Shown here in pieces: positions 28,643-36,381 of a DNA stretch of 64,000 nucleotides; positions within the stretch are counted from its first letter, which is position 1, and each line of letters begins with the position of its first letter. Below the pieces are notes generated by a model that had not been told where the DNA came from, did not search any database, and worked only from the letters and a program-made list of their open reading frames with translations. The position numbers and the translations under genes were made by a program. This stretch comes from Methanoculleus sp. (lineage in GTDB: Archaea; Halobacteriota; Methanomicrobia; Methanomicrobiales; Methanoculleaceae), in NCBI RefSeq assembly GCF_020696975.1, contig NZ_JAJGBK010000003.1, forward strand, positions 1 to 64,000. Direction: 5' to 3'.

Positions 28643-29112
28643 GCTGTATAACTGTACGATTGTGATAGGTTAAAGGGTTGCTCATTCATATAAGGTGCGA
28701 ATCGAGATCCGGCCAGGTAGCGCGCCCATGTCCCGGAACCTGCCGGACGGGACAGGGACCCTTCTGGACCGTGCAGTGCTCCCGCTCCTATCTAACGAGA
28801 GGTCGCGATGCACAGGACCAGGGCCCCCCTCAAGTGCCTGATGTGCCGCCCATCATGCGTCGCCGGGGTGCCTAGGATACGGGGCACTTGCAGGAATATC
28901 TATCGGGGAGAGAAGGAGAGCCTCGTTCGTCATACCGTGATTGTATTCGGCTAAAAACGGATCACGGCGATTAAATAAGCCATTCGGGAGAATAGTGTTA
29001 TTATACACCCTTTTGCCACATTTCGTCAGACAACCGTCGTCCTCCGGGCATAATACCGGATTAAACGATTGAAAAGAAAAGATATATATAAAATACCGAA
29101 TCACAAGCACAT
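28643..29112. other. Divergent 470-bp intergenic region
   Basis: Between secF (leftward) and DUF2551 (rightward) I see no gene: the ORFs at 28678 and 28853 have poor codon character and no start signals. The right half is AT-rich and contains the DUF2551 promoter. A GC-rich middle could fold, but I recognise no known RNA. Confidence 0.5.
29081..29094 (+). promoter_or_regulatory. TATA box for the DUF2551 gene
   Basis: GATATATATAAAAT lies about 25 bp before ATG 29113 and no Shine-Dalgarno site intervenes, so the transcript is probably leaderless. Confidence 0.65.
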
Positions 29113-29427
29113 ATGAGATCACCCTATGAGCTCAAAAAAGAGATAGAAACTCGACTCAAAGGTTATCTCTCACGGGACCGGGACGGAATCCGGCACGAGC
29201 TGCTCAACCTCTTCATAAAGGTAAAATCTCTGACGATACCCCAGATCTACGGGAGGTTGCAGGAGCAGTTCTCGATCAGTTACCACTCCGTCGCATCCAT
29301 GGTAGGCATCATCGCGTCCCGGATAGGCATCCTGCATGTGAGGCGGAACGCGGAGGGGACGAATACCATCTATGAGTTAAAGGATCAATACGTAGACGTC
29401 GTGGCAAAGATTCTCGGGACAACATAA
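29113..29427 (+). CDS. DUF2551 family winged-helix-like protein
   Basis: A 104-residue methanogen-type protein matching DUF2551. Residues 25-95 look like a winged helix: IRHELLNLFIKVKSLTIPQIYGRL, then SISYHSVASMVGIIASRIGILHV with a wing to TIYELKDQY. It is probably a small regulator. It has its own strong TATA box at leaderless distance and a T-run after the stop, so it is transcribed alone. Function is unproven. Confidence 0.82.
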   Translation: MRSPYELKKEIETRLKGYLSRDRDGIRHELLNLFIKVKSLTIPQIYGRLQEQFSISYHSVASMVGIIASRIGILHVRRNAEGTNTIYELKDQYVDVVAKILGTT

Positions 29428-29445
29428 CACTCAAAACCATACCTC

Positions 29446-29452
29446 TTTTTTT
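29446..29452 (+). terminator. T-run terminator after DUF2551
   Basis: Seven T residues lie 18 bp after the stop, ahead of the next gene's ribosome-binding site. Confidence 0.5.
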
Positions 29453-29480
29453 ACATCGAGAACCAATATGAGGGACTATC

Positions 29481-29750
29481 ATGCAGAGCAACATAGGGGA
29501 GTCAGGACCATCGCGGAGCATATACGTCACGGACGACGTCCGATCATATGTTCTCCAGAGAAAACGCGATTTCAGAGTGAGCACAGCCTGCAGTGGCCCC
29601 ATCCTTCTGCCAACGTCAGTAAAACCGCCGAAAACAAGTGATCTCCAGGTCCCCGTCGGCGATTACACCGTTTATGTCTCAAAATACCAGGCCCGCTACA
29701 TCGAGTCCATCCACAGGGGAATGATTCCTATATTCTATGACGAATTCTAG
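29481..29750 (+). CDS. Conserved-looking small protein, unknown function
   Basis: An 89-residue protein with no family I recognise. It begins with a polar stretch (MQSNIGESGPSRSIYVTDD) and ends with an aromatic segment, YTVYVSKYQARYIESIHRGM, suggesting a compact alpha/beta fold. A GAGGG ribosome-binding site lies 8 bp upstream. It ends 3 bp before archease, so it is likely co-transcribed with archease and rtcB and may serve RNA repair or splicing (inference from context only). Confidence 0.7.
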   Translation: MQSNIGESGPSRSIYVTDDVRSYVLQRKRDFRVSTACSGPILLPTSVKPPKTSDLQVPVGDYTVYVSKYQARYIESIHRGMIPIFYDEF

Positions 29751-29753
29751 GCC

Positions 29754-30161
29754 ATGAGTTTCGAAGAACTGGAGCATACAGCCGACGTCCTTATGCGGGT
29801 GCGGGGCGCGGACCTGGCTGAGATCTTTGCCGAAGCAGGCCGGGCCATGTTCCACGTGATGTACGGGCCCTGTGAAGATCGCGGCATAACGAGGGAGGTC
29901 TCCCTCGAAGCCGGGAGCCTTGAAACCCTCCTTATCGACTACCTCTCGGAGCTGCTCTTCATCACCGAGGTCGAGAACACCGTCTTCTGCACGTTCGACG
30001 TCGATATCCAGGGCACCCGGCTCTCCGCAACGGCACGGGGCGAACCCTTCGATCCCGCGCGGCACTCCGGAGGGACACTCGTCAAAGGGATATCCTACTT
30101 CGATCTCGAAATCGTTAAAGAAGAAAAGGGTTATGTGGTGGAGATCATCTTCGACATCTGA
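29754..30161 (+). CDS. Archease (RtcB activator)
   Basis: A 135-residue archease, the cofactor that speeds guanylylation and turnover of the RtcB RNA ligase. Family motifs are FEELEHTADVLMRVRG at the N-terminus with the metal-binding Asp, LLIDYLSELLFITEVE in the middle, and GGTLVKGISYFDLEI near the end. It lies 9 bp upstream of rtcB. The pair is needed to seal tRNA exons after intron removal; an intron-bearing tRNA-Met is in this same window. Confidence 0.95.
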   Translation: MSFEELEHTADVLMRVRGADLAEIFAEAGRAMFHVMYGPCEDRGITREVSLEAGSLETLLIDYLSELLFITEVENTVFCTFDVDIQGTRLSATARGEPFDPARHSGGTLVKGISYFDLEIVKEEKGYVVEIIFDI

Positions 30162-30170
30162 GGGGTTGCC

Positions 30171-31607
30171 ATGCTTGCCGGAATCAATAAAATCGGAGAC
30201 CTCGAATGGGAGGTTCCCATCGGGTATGTTCCCAACATGCGGGTACCGGGACGTTTCTTTCTCTCCCGGGCGCTGACAGAGACGCTCGAAGAAGGAGCCG
30301 TCCGCCAGCTCGCGAACGTCGCAACCCTCCCGGGGATTGTGAAGCACTCACTTGCCATGCCCGATATCCACTGGGGATACGGGTTTCCCATCGGCGGGGT
30401 TGCCGCGTTTGATATGACCGAGGGGGTAATATCCCCCGGCGGCGTCGGATTCGACATCAACTGCGGTGTCCGGCTGATCACGACACCCCTGACCGAGGCC
30501 GATCTCGCCGGCAAGAAACGGGAACTGATCGAGAGGCTCTTTGCTGTCGTGCCGACGGGCGTGGGTGCGAAGAGCACCATGCGGGTCTCAAACAAGGAAC
30601 TCTCTGATATCATGGTCGACGGCGCACGGTGGGCGGTTGAGCATGGGCTCGGGACCGAAGCCGATCTCGCCCGGTGTGAGGGAGAGGGCGCGATGCCGGG
30701 GGCCGACCCCGAAGCGGTCAGCGCCAAAGCCCGCCAGCGCGGGGTGCCGCAGATCGGGACCCTCGGCGCGGGGAACCACTTCCTGGAGGTCCAGGTGGCG
30801 CGGGAGATCGTCGATCCCGATGCTGCAAAGACCTTCGGGATCGCCGAAGGGCAGGTCTGTTTCATGGTCCACTGCGGCTCACGGGGTCTTGGCCACCAGG
30901 TTGCCACCGACCACCTGCGGGTGCTCGAGAGTGCGCTTGCACGATACCAGATCAAACTCCCCGACCGGCAGCTTGCCTGCGCTCCCGTTGATTCCCCCGA
31001 GGGCCGCGCCTACTACGGCGGCATGGTCTGCGCTGCAAACTACGCCTGGGCAAACCGCCAGGTCATCATGCATGAGGCAAGGAAGGTCTTCGCGCAACTC
31101 TTCGGGATTGATTACGACGAGATGCGGCTCATCTACGACGTCGCGCACAACGTCGCAAAGTTTGAGCATCACAATGTCGACGGCGCGTCGGTGGAGGTCT
31201 GCGTCCACCGCAAAGGCGCGACGCGGGCGTTCGGCCCCGGAGCCGCCGGTATTCCGCACGAGTATGCAGCGGTCGGCCAGCCGGTGATCATCCCGGGAAG
31301 CATGGGGACGTCCTCCTACCTCCTCCACGGCACGGCGGCCGCAATGGAAAAGACCTTCGGGAGCACCTGCCACGGCGCGGGGAGAGTGCTCAGCCGGTCG
31401 AAGGCAAAGAAAGAGGTCAGCGGAAAAGAACTCCGGGAACACCTCGCAGAAGAGGGGGTCATCGTACGCGCTCACAGCGACTCGGCCCTCGCAGAAGAGG
31501 CGCCCGGGGTCTATAAGCCGAGCGGGGAAGTTGTGCGCGTCGTGCATGAAGCGGGCCTCTCGGAGATCGTTGCCCGGCTGGAGCCGCTCGGGGTGATCAA
31601 GGGGTGA
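30171..31607 (+). CDS. rtcB: RNA-splicing ligase RtcB
   Basis: A 478-residue RtcB that joins 2',3'-cyclic phosphate and 5'-OH RNA ends with GTP and Mn2+. Family segments: ATLPGIVKHSLAMPDIHWG, GGVGFDINCGVRL with the metal cysteine, TLGAGNHFLEVQ, CGSRGLGHQVATD, GSMGTSSYLLHG and the guanylylated-histidine segment STCHGAGRVLSRSKA near residue 405. No intein is present. It overlaps the next gene by 4 bp (GTGA) and follows archease. Confidence 0.97.
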   Translation: MLAGINKIGDLEWEVPIGYVPNMRVPGRFFLSRALTETLEEGAVRQLANVATLPGIVKHSLAMPDIHWGYGFPIGGVAAFDMTEGVISPGGVGFDINCGVRLITTPLTEADLAGKKRELIERLFAVVPTGVGAKSTMRVSNKELSDIMVDGARWAVEHGLGTEADLARCEGEGAMPGADPEAVSAKARQRGVPQIGTLGAGNHFLEVQVAREIVDPDAAKTFGIAEGQVCFMVHCGSRGLGHQVATDHLRVLESALARYQIKLPDRQLACAPVDSPEGRAYYGGMVCAANYAWANRQVIMHEARKVFAQLFGIDYDEMRLIYDVAHNVAKFEHHNVDGASVEVCVHRKGATRAFGPGAAGIPHEYAAVGQPVIIPGSMGTSSYLLHGTAAAMEKTFGSTCHGAGRVLSRSKAKKEVSGKELREHLAEEGVIVRAHSDSALAEEAPGVYKPSGEVVRVVHEAGLSEIVARLEPLGVIKG

Positions 31608-32182
31608 CCTGCCGGACCGGGCTAGTCTGGGACAGTCCCCTCATGTTCTCGCGGCTCATCGAGGACTGCGGCGCCTGCTGCGAGATGGTCAACCCCCATA
31701 TGCTCGCCTCTCCCTTCTGGCGCGGGAGGTTCGTCTCGCTCATCGTGCCGACGGGGTTTGCAAACCCGTCCTACTCGAACCTTCTCCCCGCTCTCCGGGC
31801 TGCAGAGGGGCGTATCCGGCGGTTCGTCGAGAACGGCGGGCGGCTGCTGGTCTTCGGGGCGGGATGCTGCCGTGACGACGCCTACGACTGGCTCCCGTTC
31901 CCGGTAACCTACACGTTCTCCTACGGGCCGCGTGCCGTCCGGTTCACCGGCGAGAACAACTATACCTCGCTCTTCTCCGGATACGACCTGACCGCCGTCG
32001 AGTGTGACGGCTCCTTCCCGGACCACGGCGGCGAGACGCTTGCCGCCACGGCTGCCGGCGAGGCGCTTCTCGTCGGGAAGGCGATCGGGGACGGCATGAT
32101 CCTCGTCTCCAGCATCCATGAGTATCCTTCACGCGAATTTTTGAAGGAGTTCTCCTGCGGCGAGAGGGAAACCTTATTCTAG
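31604..32182 (+). CDS. Class I amidotransferase-like protein, unknown function
   Basis: A 192-residue protein starting at GTG inside the rtcB stop. The pattern RLLVFGAGCCRDDAYD near residue 82 resembles a class I glutamine-amidotransferase or DJ-1 nucleophile elbow, and a late SSIHEYPSREFL could supply His/Glu. VENGG precedes the elbow as in trehalose-utilisation/BPL-N-like proteins. I do not recognise a named family. Translational coupling to rtcB suggests a shared mRNA, but not necessarily shared function. Confidence 0.65.
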   Translation: MTCRTGLVWDSPLMFSRLIEDCGACCEMVNPHMLASPFWRGRFVSLIVPTGFANPSYSNLLPALRAAEGRIRRFVENGGRLLVFGAGCCRDDAYDWLPFPVTYTFSYGPRAVRFTGENNYTSLFSGYDLTAVECDGSFPDHGGETLAATAAGEALLVGKAIGDGMILVSSIHEYPSREFLKEFSCGERETLF

Positions 32183-32189
32183 ATAAACC

Positions 32190-32609
32190 ATGATGAAAAC
32201 TAGGGATACGACCATGGAGCAGTACGTCATCTCTGTCTCTTCGAGCGCGCGCGATCTCGCTCCCGTCATGATTTGCTTCCATGATCTGCTTGGCCGCCTG
32301 CCCGTCACGGCACGCTCCCGGGACCGCCCCGGGGTCAGGATCGAGGACGGAAAGGTCATTGACGAGGCCTACACGGGTCCCGTCCTCGAGAGGGTTCTGG
32401 CCGAAAACACCACACTGAGGGTCAGACCAGAAAGTGGGCCGTACAAAGGCATCCCGGTAGTGGTGGCACCGGTAAGGGACGATGAGGGCAGGGCCATCGG
32501 CGCGATCGGGATCGTCGATGTGACCGGCATCTTCGATCTGGTGGGCTTCATGGAGCAGAGCGCGGAGATCCGAAGACAGGTCTGCGGCGAGGAACCGGGT
32601 CGCCTGTAG
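32190..32609 (+). CDS. DUF2111 family protein
   Basis: A 139-residue protein matching the methanogen-restricted DUF2111 family. The fold looks PAS- or roadblock-like: an alpha/beta start (SSSARDLAPVMICFHDLLG), then KGIPVVVAPVRDDEGRAIGAIGIVDVTG, a strand-loop-strand segment typical of small-molecule sensor domains. Function unknown. It follows the previous gene by 7 bp and precedes birA by 10 bp. ATG at codon 9 (MEQYVISV) is an alternative start. Confidence 0.8.
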   Translation: MMKTRDTTMEQYVISVSSSARDLAPVMICFHDLLGRLPVTARSRDRPGVRIEDGKVIDEAYTGPVLERVLAENTTLRVRPESGPYKGIPVVVAPVRDDEGRAIGAIGIVDVTGIFDLVGFMEQSAEIRRQVCGEEPGRL

Positions 32610-32619
32610 CGGAAAGGTA

Positions 32620-33606
32620 ATGGACATGAAGGATACGGCAATCAATGTACTGAAGATTCTCGAAGAATCACCCGGCCCGGTATCGGGCGAGCGGATTGCA
32701 GAGCAACTGGGTGTCACCCGATCGGCTGTCTGGAAACAGGTGCGTGAACTCCGGAAGCTGGGATACAGTATATCGTCCTCACGGGTGGAAGGCTACCGCC
32801 TTGAGGCGCCGAGCAACAGACTCCTTCCGTACGAGATCCATAAAAGGCTCCGCACCCGGTTCATTGGAAAGCAGATCCGCCACTTTGACCGCACGGCTTC
32901 CACGAGCTGGATCGGGAAGAAACTTGCCGGCGAGACCGACCCGGAGAAACTGCACGGCATGGTGATCATCGCCGAGGAGCAGACCGGCGGGGTCGGAAGG
33001 CTTGGGCGCGCCTGGGTCTCGCCGGCCGGCGGCATCTGGGCCACCATCGTCTTAAAGCCGAAGATCCCGCTCGACCACCTCTTCATGATCACCATGGCCG
33101 GGTCGGTTGCGATTGCCCGTGCCATCCGCAAGGAGTACAACATCAGTGCCCTCATCAAGTGGCCTAACGACATCTTCATCGGGGACAAGAAAGTCGCCGG
33201 GCTGCTCCTGGAACTTGCTGCAGAGGCGGATACCGTGCATTACGCCCTGCTCGGGATCGGGATCGACGCGAACATATCGCTCGCCGAACTCTCGTCTCCC
33301 CTGAAGGATATCCTGACCTCGCTCGAGGCGGAGGTCGGCCACGAGGTCGACCGTGTGGCGCTGCTTGCCCGGGTTCTCCGGGAGTTCGAACTGCGCTATC
33401 AGCAGCTCGAAGACGGCGAATACGACTCCATCATCCGCGAGTGGAAGAGTCTCTCCATGACGATCGACCAGCGGGTGGTCATCAAGACGATCAACAAGAC
33501 CTTCGCGGGAGAGGCGATCGATATCGACGCCCACGGCGCTCTGATCATCCGCAAGGACAACGGGAAGGTTGAGCGGGTCATCGCCGGGGACTGTTTCCAG
33601 TTCTGA
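32620..33606 (+). CDS. birA: Biotin-protein ligase with HTH repressor domain (BirA)
   Basis: A 328-residue bifunctional BirA. Residues 1-60 form a winged helix (GERIAEQLGVTRSAVWKQV) that binds biotin operators; residues 75-270 are the ligase, with GGVGRLGRAWVSPAGGIW near 128, IKWPNDIFIGDKKVAGLL, and a C-terminal SH3-like domain. It attaches biotin to the EAMKMEN lysine of PycB encoded 5 kb downstream and should repress bioY through the operator at 33799. No other biotin-dependent enzyme is in the window. Confidence 0.95.
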   Translation: MDMKDTAINVLKILEESPGPVSGERIAEQLGVTRSAVWKQVRELRKLGYSISSSRVEGYRLEAPSNRLLPYEIHKRLRTRFIGKQIRHFDRTASTSWIGKKLAGETDPEKLHGMVIIAEEQTGGVGRLGRAWVSPAGGIWATIVLKPKIPLDHLFMITMAGSVAIARAIRKEYNISALIKWPNDIFIGDKKVAGLLLELAAEADTVHYALLGIGIDANISLAELSSPLKDILTSLEAEVGHEVDRVALLARVLREFELRYQQLEDGEYDSIIREWKSLSMTIDQRVVIKTINKTFAGEAIDIDAHGALIIRKDNGKVERVIAGDCFQF

Positions 33607-33798
33607 CCACTCATACACTTTTTAGGGTACCGGGCTCCGGGGAAGACCTTCCCCCGGTAACGGAACACCCTGAGAATTTTTTCCGAAGCATGTCTCCAGG
33701 ATCATCCGTCCACCTTACTGCCCTCTCCCGGCATTCTCCTGAGATTATGTGATGGGAGCCACCGGGATTACCCGGCGTTCGTGCATCAACAGACATTT

Positions 33799-33830
33799 AT
33801 GTCAACCACTCAAAATAAACAGGTTGACAT
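33799..33830 (+). promoter_or_regulatory. BirA-type biotin operator at bioY
   Basis: ATGTCAACC - 14 bases - GGTTGACAT is a perfect 9-bp inverted repeat. The known BirA box has the form TTGTAAACC-N14/15-GGTTTACAA, so spacing and the AACC/GGTT core agree. A TATA-like ACATTTAT overlaps its left edge and the bioY ATG lies in its right arm, so bound BirA should block transcription. Confidence 0.85.
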
Positions 33831-34329
33831 GATCCACAGGGCCCGGATTCTCGCCTACAGCGGTACCTTCATCGCGCTGATCGCCGCCGGGAGCTGGATC
33901 TCCATCCCGCTGCCCCCGGTCCCGCTCACGCTCCAGACCCTCTTTGTGCTCCTTGCCGGCATCGTCATGAAGCGGTACGCGGTGATACCGGTCGGGCTTT
34001 ACGTCCTCCTCGGGGCGGCGAACCTTCCCATCTTTCATAACGGCACGGCGGGCCTCGGGGTGCTCCTCGGCCCCACGGGCGGGTTCCTGATCGGCTTCAT
34101 CCCCGCCGCCCTCGTCGCCGGGATCGCCTACGAACACGAATCACCGGCATCGCGGATCACAGGGCTGATCGCGGCCTGTGCAATCTATCTCCTGGCTGGC
34201 GCCGTATGGCTTTCATATTCGGCTTCGATCCCGCTTCTTCAGGCGGTCCTGCTCGGCGTCGCCCCGTTTATCATCGGCGATGCCGTGAAGGCTGCAGCCG
34301 CATACGCCATAGGGAAGCGGGTGGCATGA
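33829..34329 (+). CDS. bioY: Biotin transporter substrate-binding subunit BioY
   Basis: A 166-residue BioY, the S component of the ECF biotin importer. The start is set at ATG 33829 (MIHRARILAYSGTFIAL): it is the first codon after the operator arm and is 30 bp from the TATA element, fitting a leaderless message. The earlier GTG and ATG would put the operator inside the gene. Six membrane helices are predicted with IPLPPVPLTLQTLFVLLAG and NGTAGLGVLLGPTGGFLIGF, the BioY signatures. It overlaps the next gene by 4 bp. Confidence 0.95.
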   Translation: MIHRARILAYSGTFIALIAAGSWISIPLPPVPLTLQTLFVLLAGIVMKRYAVIPVGLYVLLGAANLPIFHNGTAGLGVLLGPTGGFLIGFIPAALVAGIAYEHESPASRITGLIAACAIYLLAGAVWLSYSASIPLLQAVLLGVAPFIIGDAVKAAAAYAIGKRVA

Positions 34330-34997
34330 TCCGCATCACCGGTCTCCGACACCGGCTGCTCGACATCCCCGGCCTTGCGGTGGATGCGCGCCACATTGCC
34401 GTGATCGGGCCGAACGGGAGCGGCAAGACGACGTTGCTCTCGGTCTGCTCCGGGATCGAGGAGCCCGAAGCAGGATCTGTCCTGCTCCTCGACCGTCCGC
34501 CGTCCGCCGTGAAGATAGGATGGGTGGGGGAGTTCCCCGACCGGACGCTCCTCTTCTCCCGGGTCTACGACGAGATCGCATCGACGCCCCGGTTCCGCCA
34601 CCGCCCCTGCCCCGAGACGGACAGGGCGGTCCGGGCGGTTGCGGAGGTTGTCGGCATCCGCCACCTCCTCGGCAAGAAGGTCGCGGCCCTCTCCGGGGGG
34701 GAGAAGGCGCTCGTTGCGCTGGCCGCCGCCTGCGCCGGCGACCCCGAGGTGCTCGTCCTGGACGAGGCTGATTCGCACCTGGACGGCGTGACCGCGGAGC
34801 GCGTCCAGCGCGTGGTGCGGGAGAGCGCCGCAGCCCACGTGCTCTGGTGCACGCAGTCGATGGACGTTGCGGCTACCGCGGACTGCGTTCTCTTTATGGA
34901 GAACGGCCGCGTCAGGCACCACGGCACGCCGGAGGAGGTCTTCTCCGCGCTCGAGGAGACGTGCTTTTACCCCACGCTCTGGAGGGTGTCCCGGTGA
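34326..34997 (+). CDS. ECF transporter ATPase A
   Basis: A 223-residue ABC ATPase starting at ATG 34326 (MIRITGLRHRLLDIPGL). Walker A is GPNGSGKTTLL near residue 31, the signature is ALSGGEKALVALAAA near 125, and Walker B is EVLVLDEADSHLD; the switch histidine region has a WCTQSMD sequence where many transporters have TH, a noticeable substitution. It powers biotin uptake together with its downstream paralogue, EcfT and BioY. Four-base overlaps with both neighbours indicate coupling. Confidence 0.93.
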   Translation: MIRITGLRHRLLDIPGLAVDARHIAVIGPNGSGKTTLLSVCSGIEEPEAGSVLLLDRPPSAVKIGWVGEFPDRTLLFSRVYDEIASTPRFRHRPCPETDRAVRAVAEVVGIRHLLGKKVAALSGGEKALVALAAACAGDPEVLVLDEADSHLDGVTAERVQRVVRESAAAHVLWCTQSMDVAATADCVLFMENGRVRHHGTPEEVFSALEETCFYPTLWRVSR

Positions 34998-35692
34998 GAG
35001 TCGAACTTGCGGATCTCGTCTTTTCGCAGGATTCGTTCACCCTCCGGGGTAGCGGCACGTTCGACGAAGGCGTGCACCTGGTCAGCGGGCCGGTGGGGAG
35101 CGGGAAGTCGACGCTGGCTCTTCTGCTTGCGGGGCTCCTCCGGCCCGAACGCGGGGCCGTCCGGCGGCACGGCGTTCTGACGACGCAGCTCCTGCTGCAG
35201 TTCCCCGAGCACCACATCACCTCCCCGACGATCGCCGGGGAGGCGGCTTCCTGGGGACTTGTGCCGGAGGACGCGCTCGCGCTGGCGGAGTTGTCGGCGC
35301 GTGCGGACGACGACCCGTTCCACCTCTCCCGCGGCGAACTCAAGCGGCTGACCCTCGCCTGCGCGCTCCTGAGAGATCCTGACCTGCTGCTGCTGGACGA
35401 ACCGTTCAGTTCTCTTGACTGCACCGCGAAGAGGAGGGCCTGCAGGATGCTCGAGAAGCGGGATGCCGGCATCACGGTCGTCTTCTCGCACGAACGCGCG
35501 GTTCTTCCCCGGGTGGACGCGATCTGGGAGATGGAGGAAGGCGTTCTCGCGGCCCGCGGCAGTGTGCCCGACGCGATCCCATCCTGGCAGCACGCCCCGC
35601 CGTATCTCAGGTGCGCTCTGGAACAGGGCGCCCGTCCTATGAACATCAGGCTCTCCGACGCCCGGGAGGCGCTATGCAGGATCCGCGGCTGA
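34994..35692 (+). CDS. ECF transporter ATPase A'
   Basis: A 232-residue second ABC ATPase; the start is GTG 34994 (reads VRVELADLVFSQ), overlapping the previous stop as GTGA, rather than the long upstream ORF start. Walker A GPVGSGKSTLALLL near residue 32, signature LSRGELKRLTLA, Walker B LLLLDEPFSSLD, and a FSHERAV switch histidine. Compared with its partner it keeps the canonical switch, so the pair may be functionally asymmetric. It overlaps ecfT by 19 bp. Confidence 0.93.
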   Translation: MRVELADLVFSQDSFTLRGSGTFDEGVHLVSGPVGSGKSTLALLLAGLLRPERGAVRRHGVLTTQLLLQFPEHHITSPTIAGEAASWGLVPEDALALAELSARADDDPFHLSRGELKRLTLACALLRDPDLLLLDEPFSSLDCTAKRRACRMLEKRDAGITVVFSHERAVLPRVDAIWEMEEGVLAARGSVPDAIPSWQHAPPYLRCALEQGARPMNIRLSDAREALCRIRG

Positions 35693-36327
35693 GGCTGCTT
35701 GTCACCGTTGTCCTCTCGCTTGCTGCGTTTGCAAGCACGGCGGGAGCCGTCGCCGCCCTGGTCTGGTGGCTGCTTGCGACACCGCGCACAAAGGTCCTCC
35801 CGCGACCGGGCGTGCTCCTCTCCCTGATTGCGATGATCGCCGCCACAGCGCTCGTATCCGCGTGGGGAGGCGGGCCGGGCCTCTCGTACTTCGTCCGGAT
35901 GACCGTGGTCCTGCTGCTTGCTGCGTGGGCATATGCCGAGACGGAGGAAGGGGAGATGCTTGCCGTGGCGGTCTGGGCACTCGGTAACCGGATAGGATTC
36001 GAGATCGGGCTCATTGCCGAGATGGGGATTGGGGGCCTTGCGGTGATCCGGCAGGACATCGAGCATGTGCGAATAGCGATGGCGCTGAAGGGGATCCGGC
36101 CGGGGATCCGCTCGATCGTCCCGCTCGCCGTCACCCTTATCGTCACAGAGATCCGGCGATCTGAGGAGATCGCAAGGCTTCTCGCCGTACGGGGCTATAC
36201 GCTCGGGGGGCGGATCAGTCCGCGATTCAGAACAGGCTCAAAGGATGTTCTGGCATCCCTATCGGCCGTAATTCTCGGGTTTTTATCCTGCCTGTCTCTT
36301 CGCGACGTTTTTATATTATTAGGATGA
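35674..36327 (+). CDS. ECF transporter transmembrane subunit EcfT
   Basis: A 217-residue EcfT coupling subunit starting at ATG 35674 (MQDPRLRLLVTVV). Hydrophobic helices occupy the first 110 residues; the C-terminal cytoplasmic coupling helices carry two Ala-Arg-Gly-like motifs, AMALKGIRPG near 138 and LLAVRGYTLGGR near 175, which dock on the ATPases. Its neighbour order bioY-A-A'-T forms a dedicated group I-like ECF importer for biotin. Confidence 0.9.
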   Translation: MQDPRLRLLVTVVLSLAAFASTAGAVAALVWWLLATPRTKVLPRPGVLLSLIAMIAATALVSAWGGGPGLSYFVRMTVVLLLAAWAYAETEEGEMLAVAVWALGNRIGFEIGLIAEMGIGGLAVIRQDIEHVRIAMALKGIRPGIRSIVPLAVTLIVTEIRRSEEIARLLAVRGYTLGGRISPRFRTGSKDVLASLSAVILGFLSCLSLRDVFILLG

Positions 36328-36381
36328 ATTTTTTAGAGGCTTTATTGGTATTTTCTCAGCCCTTCGAGGTGCAAAAATTCG

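Noticed and set aside
28853-29122. 89-residue minus-strand ORF before DUF2551
   Set aside because: Overlaps the DUF2551 promoter, lacks a start signal and has no family features.
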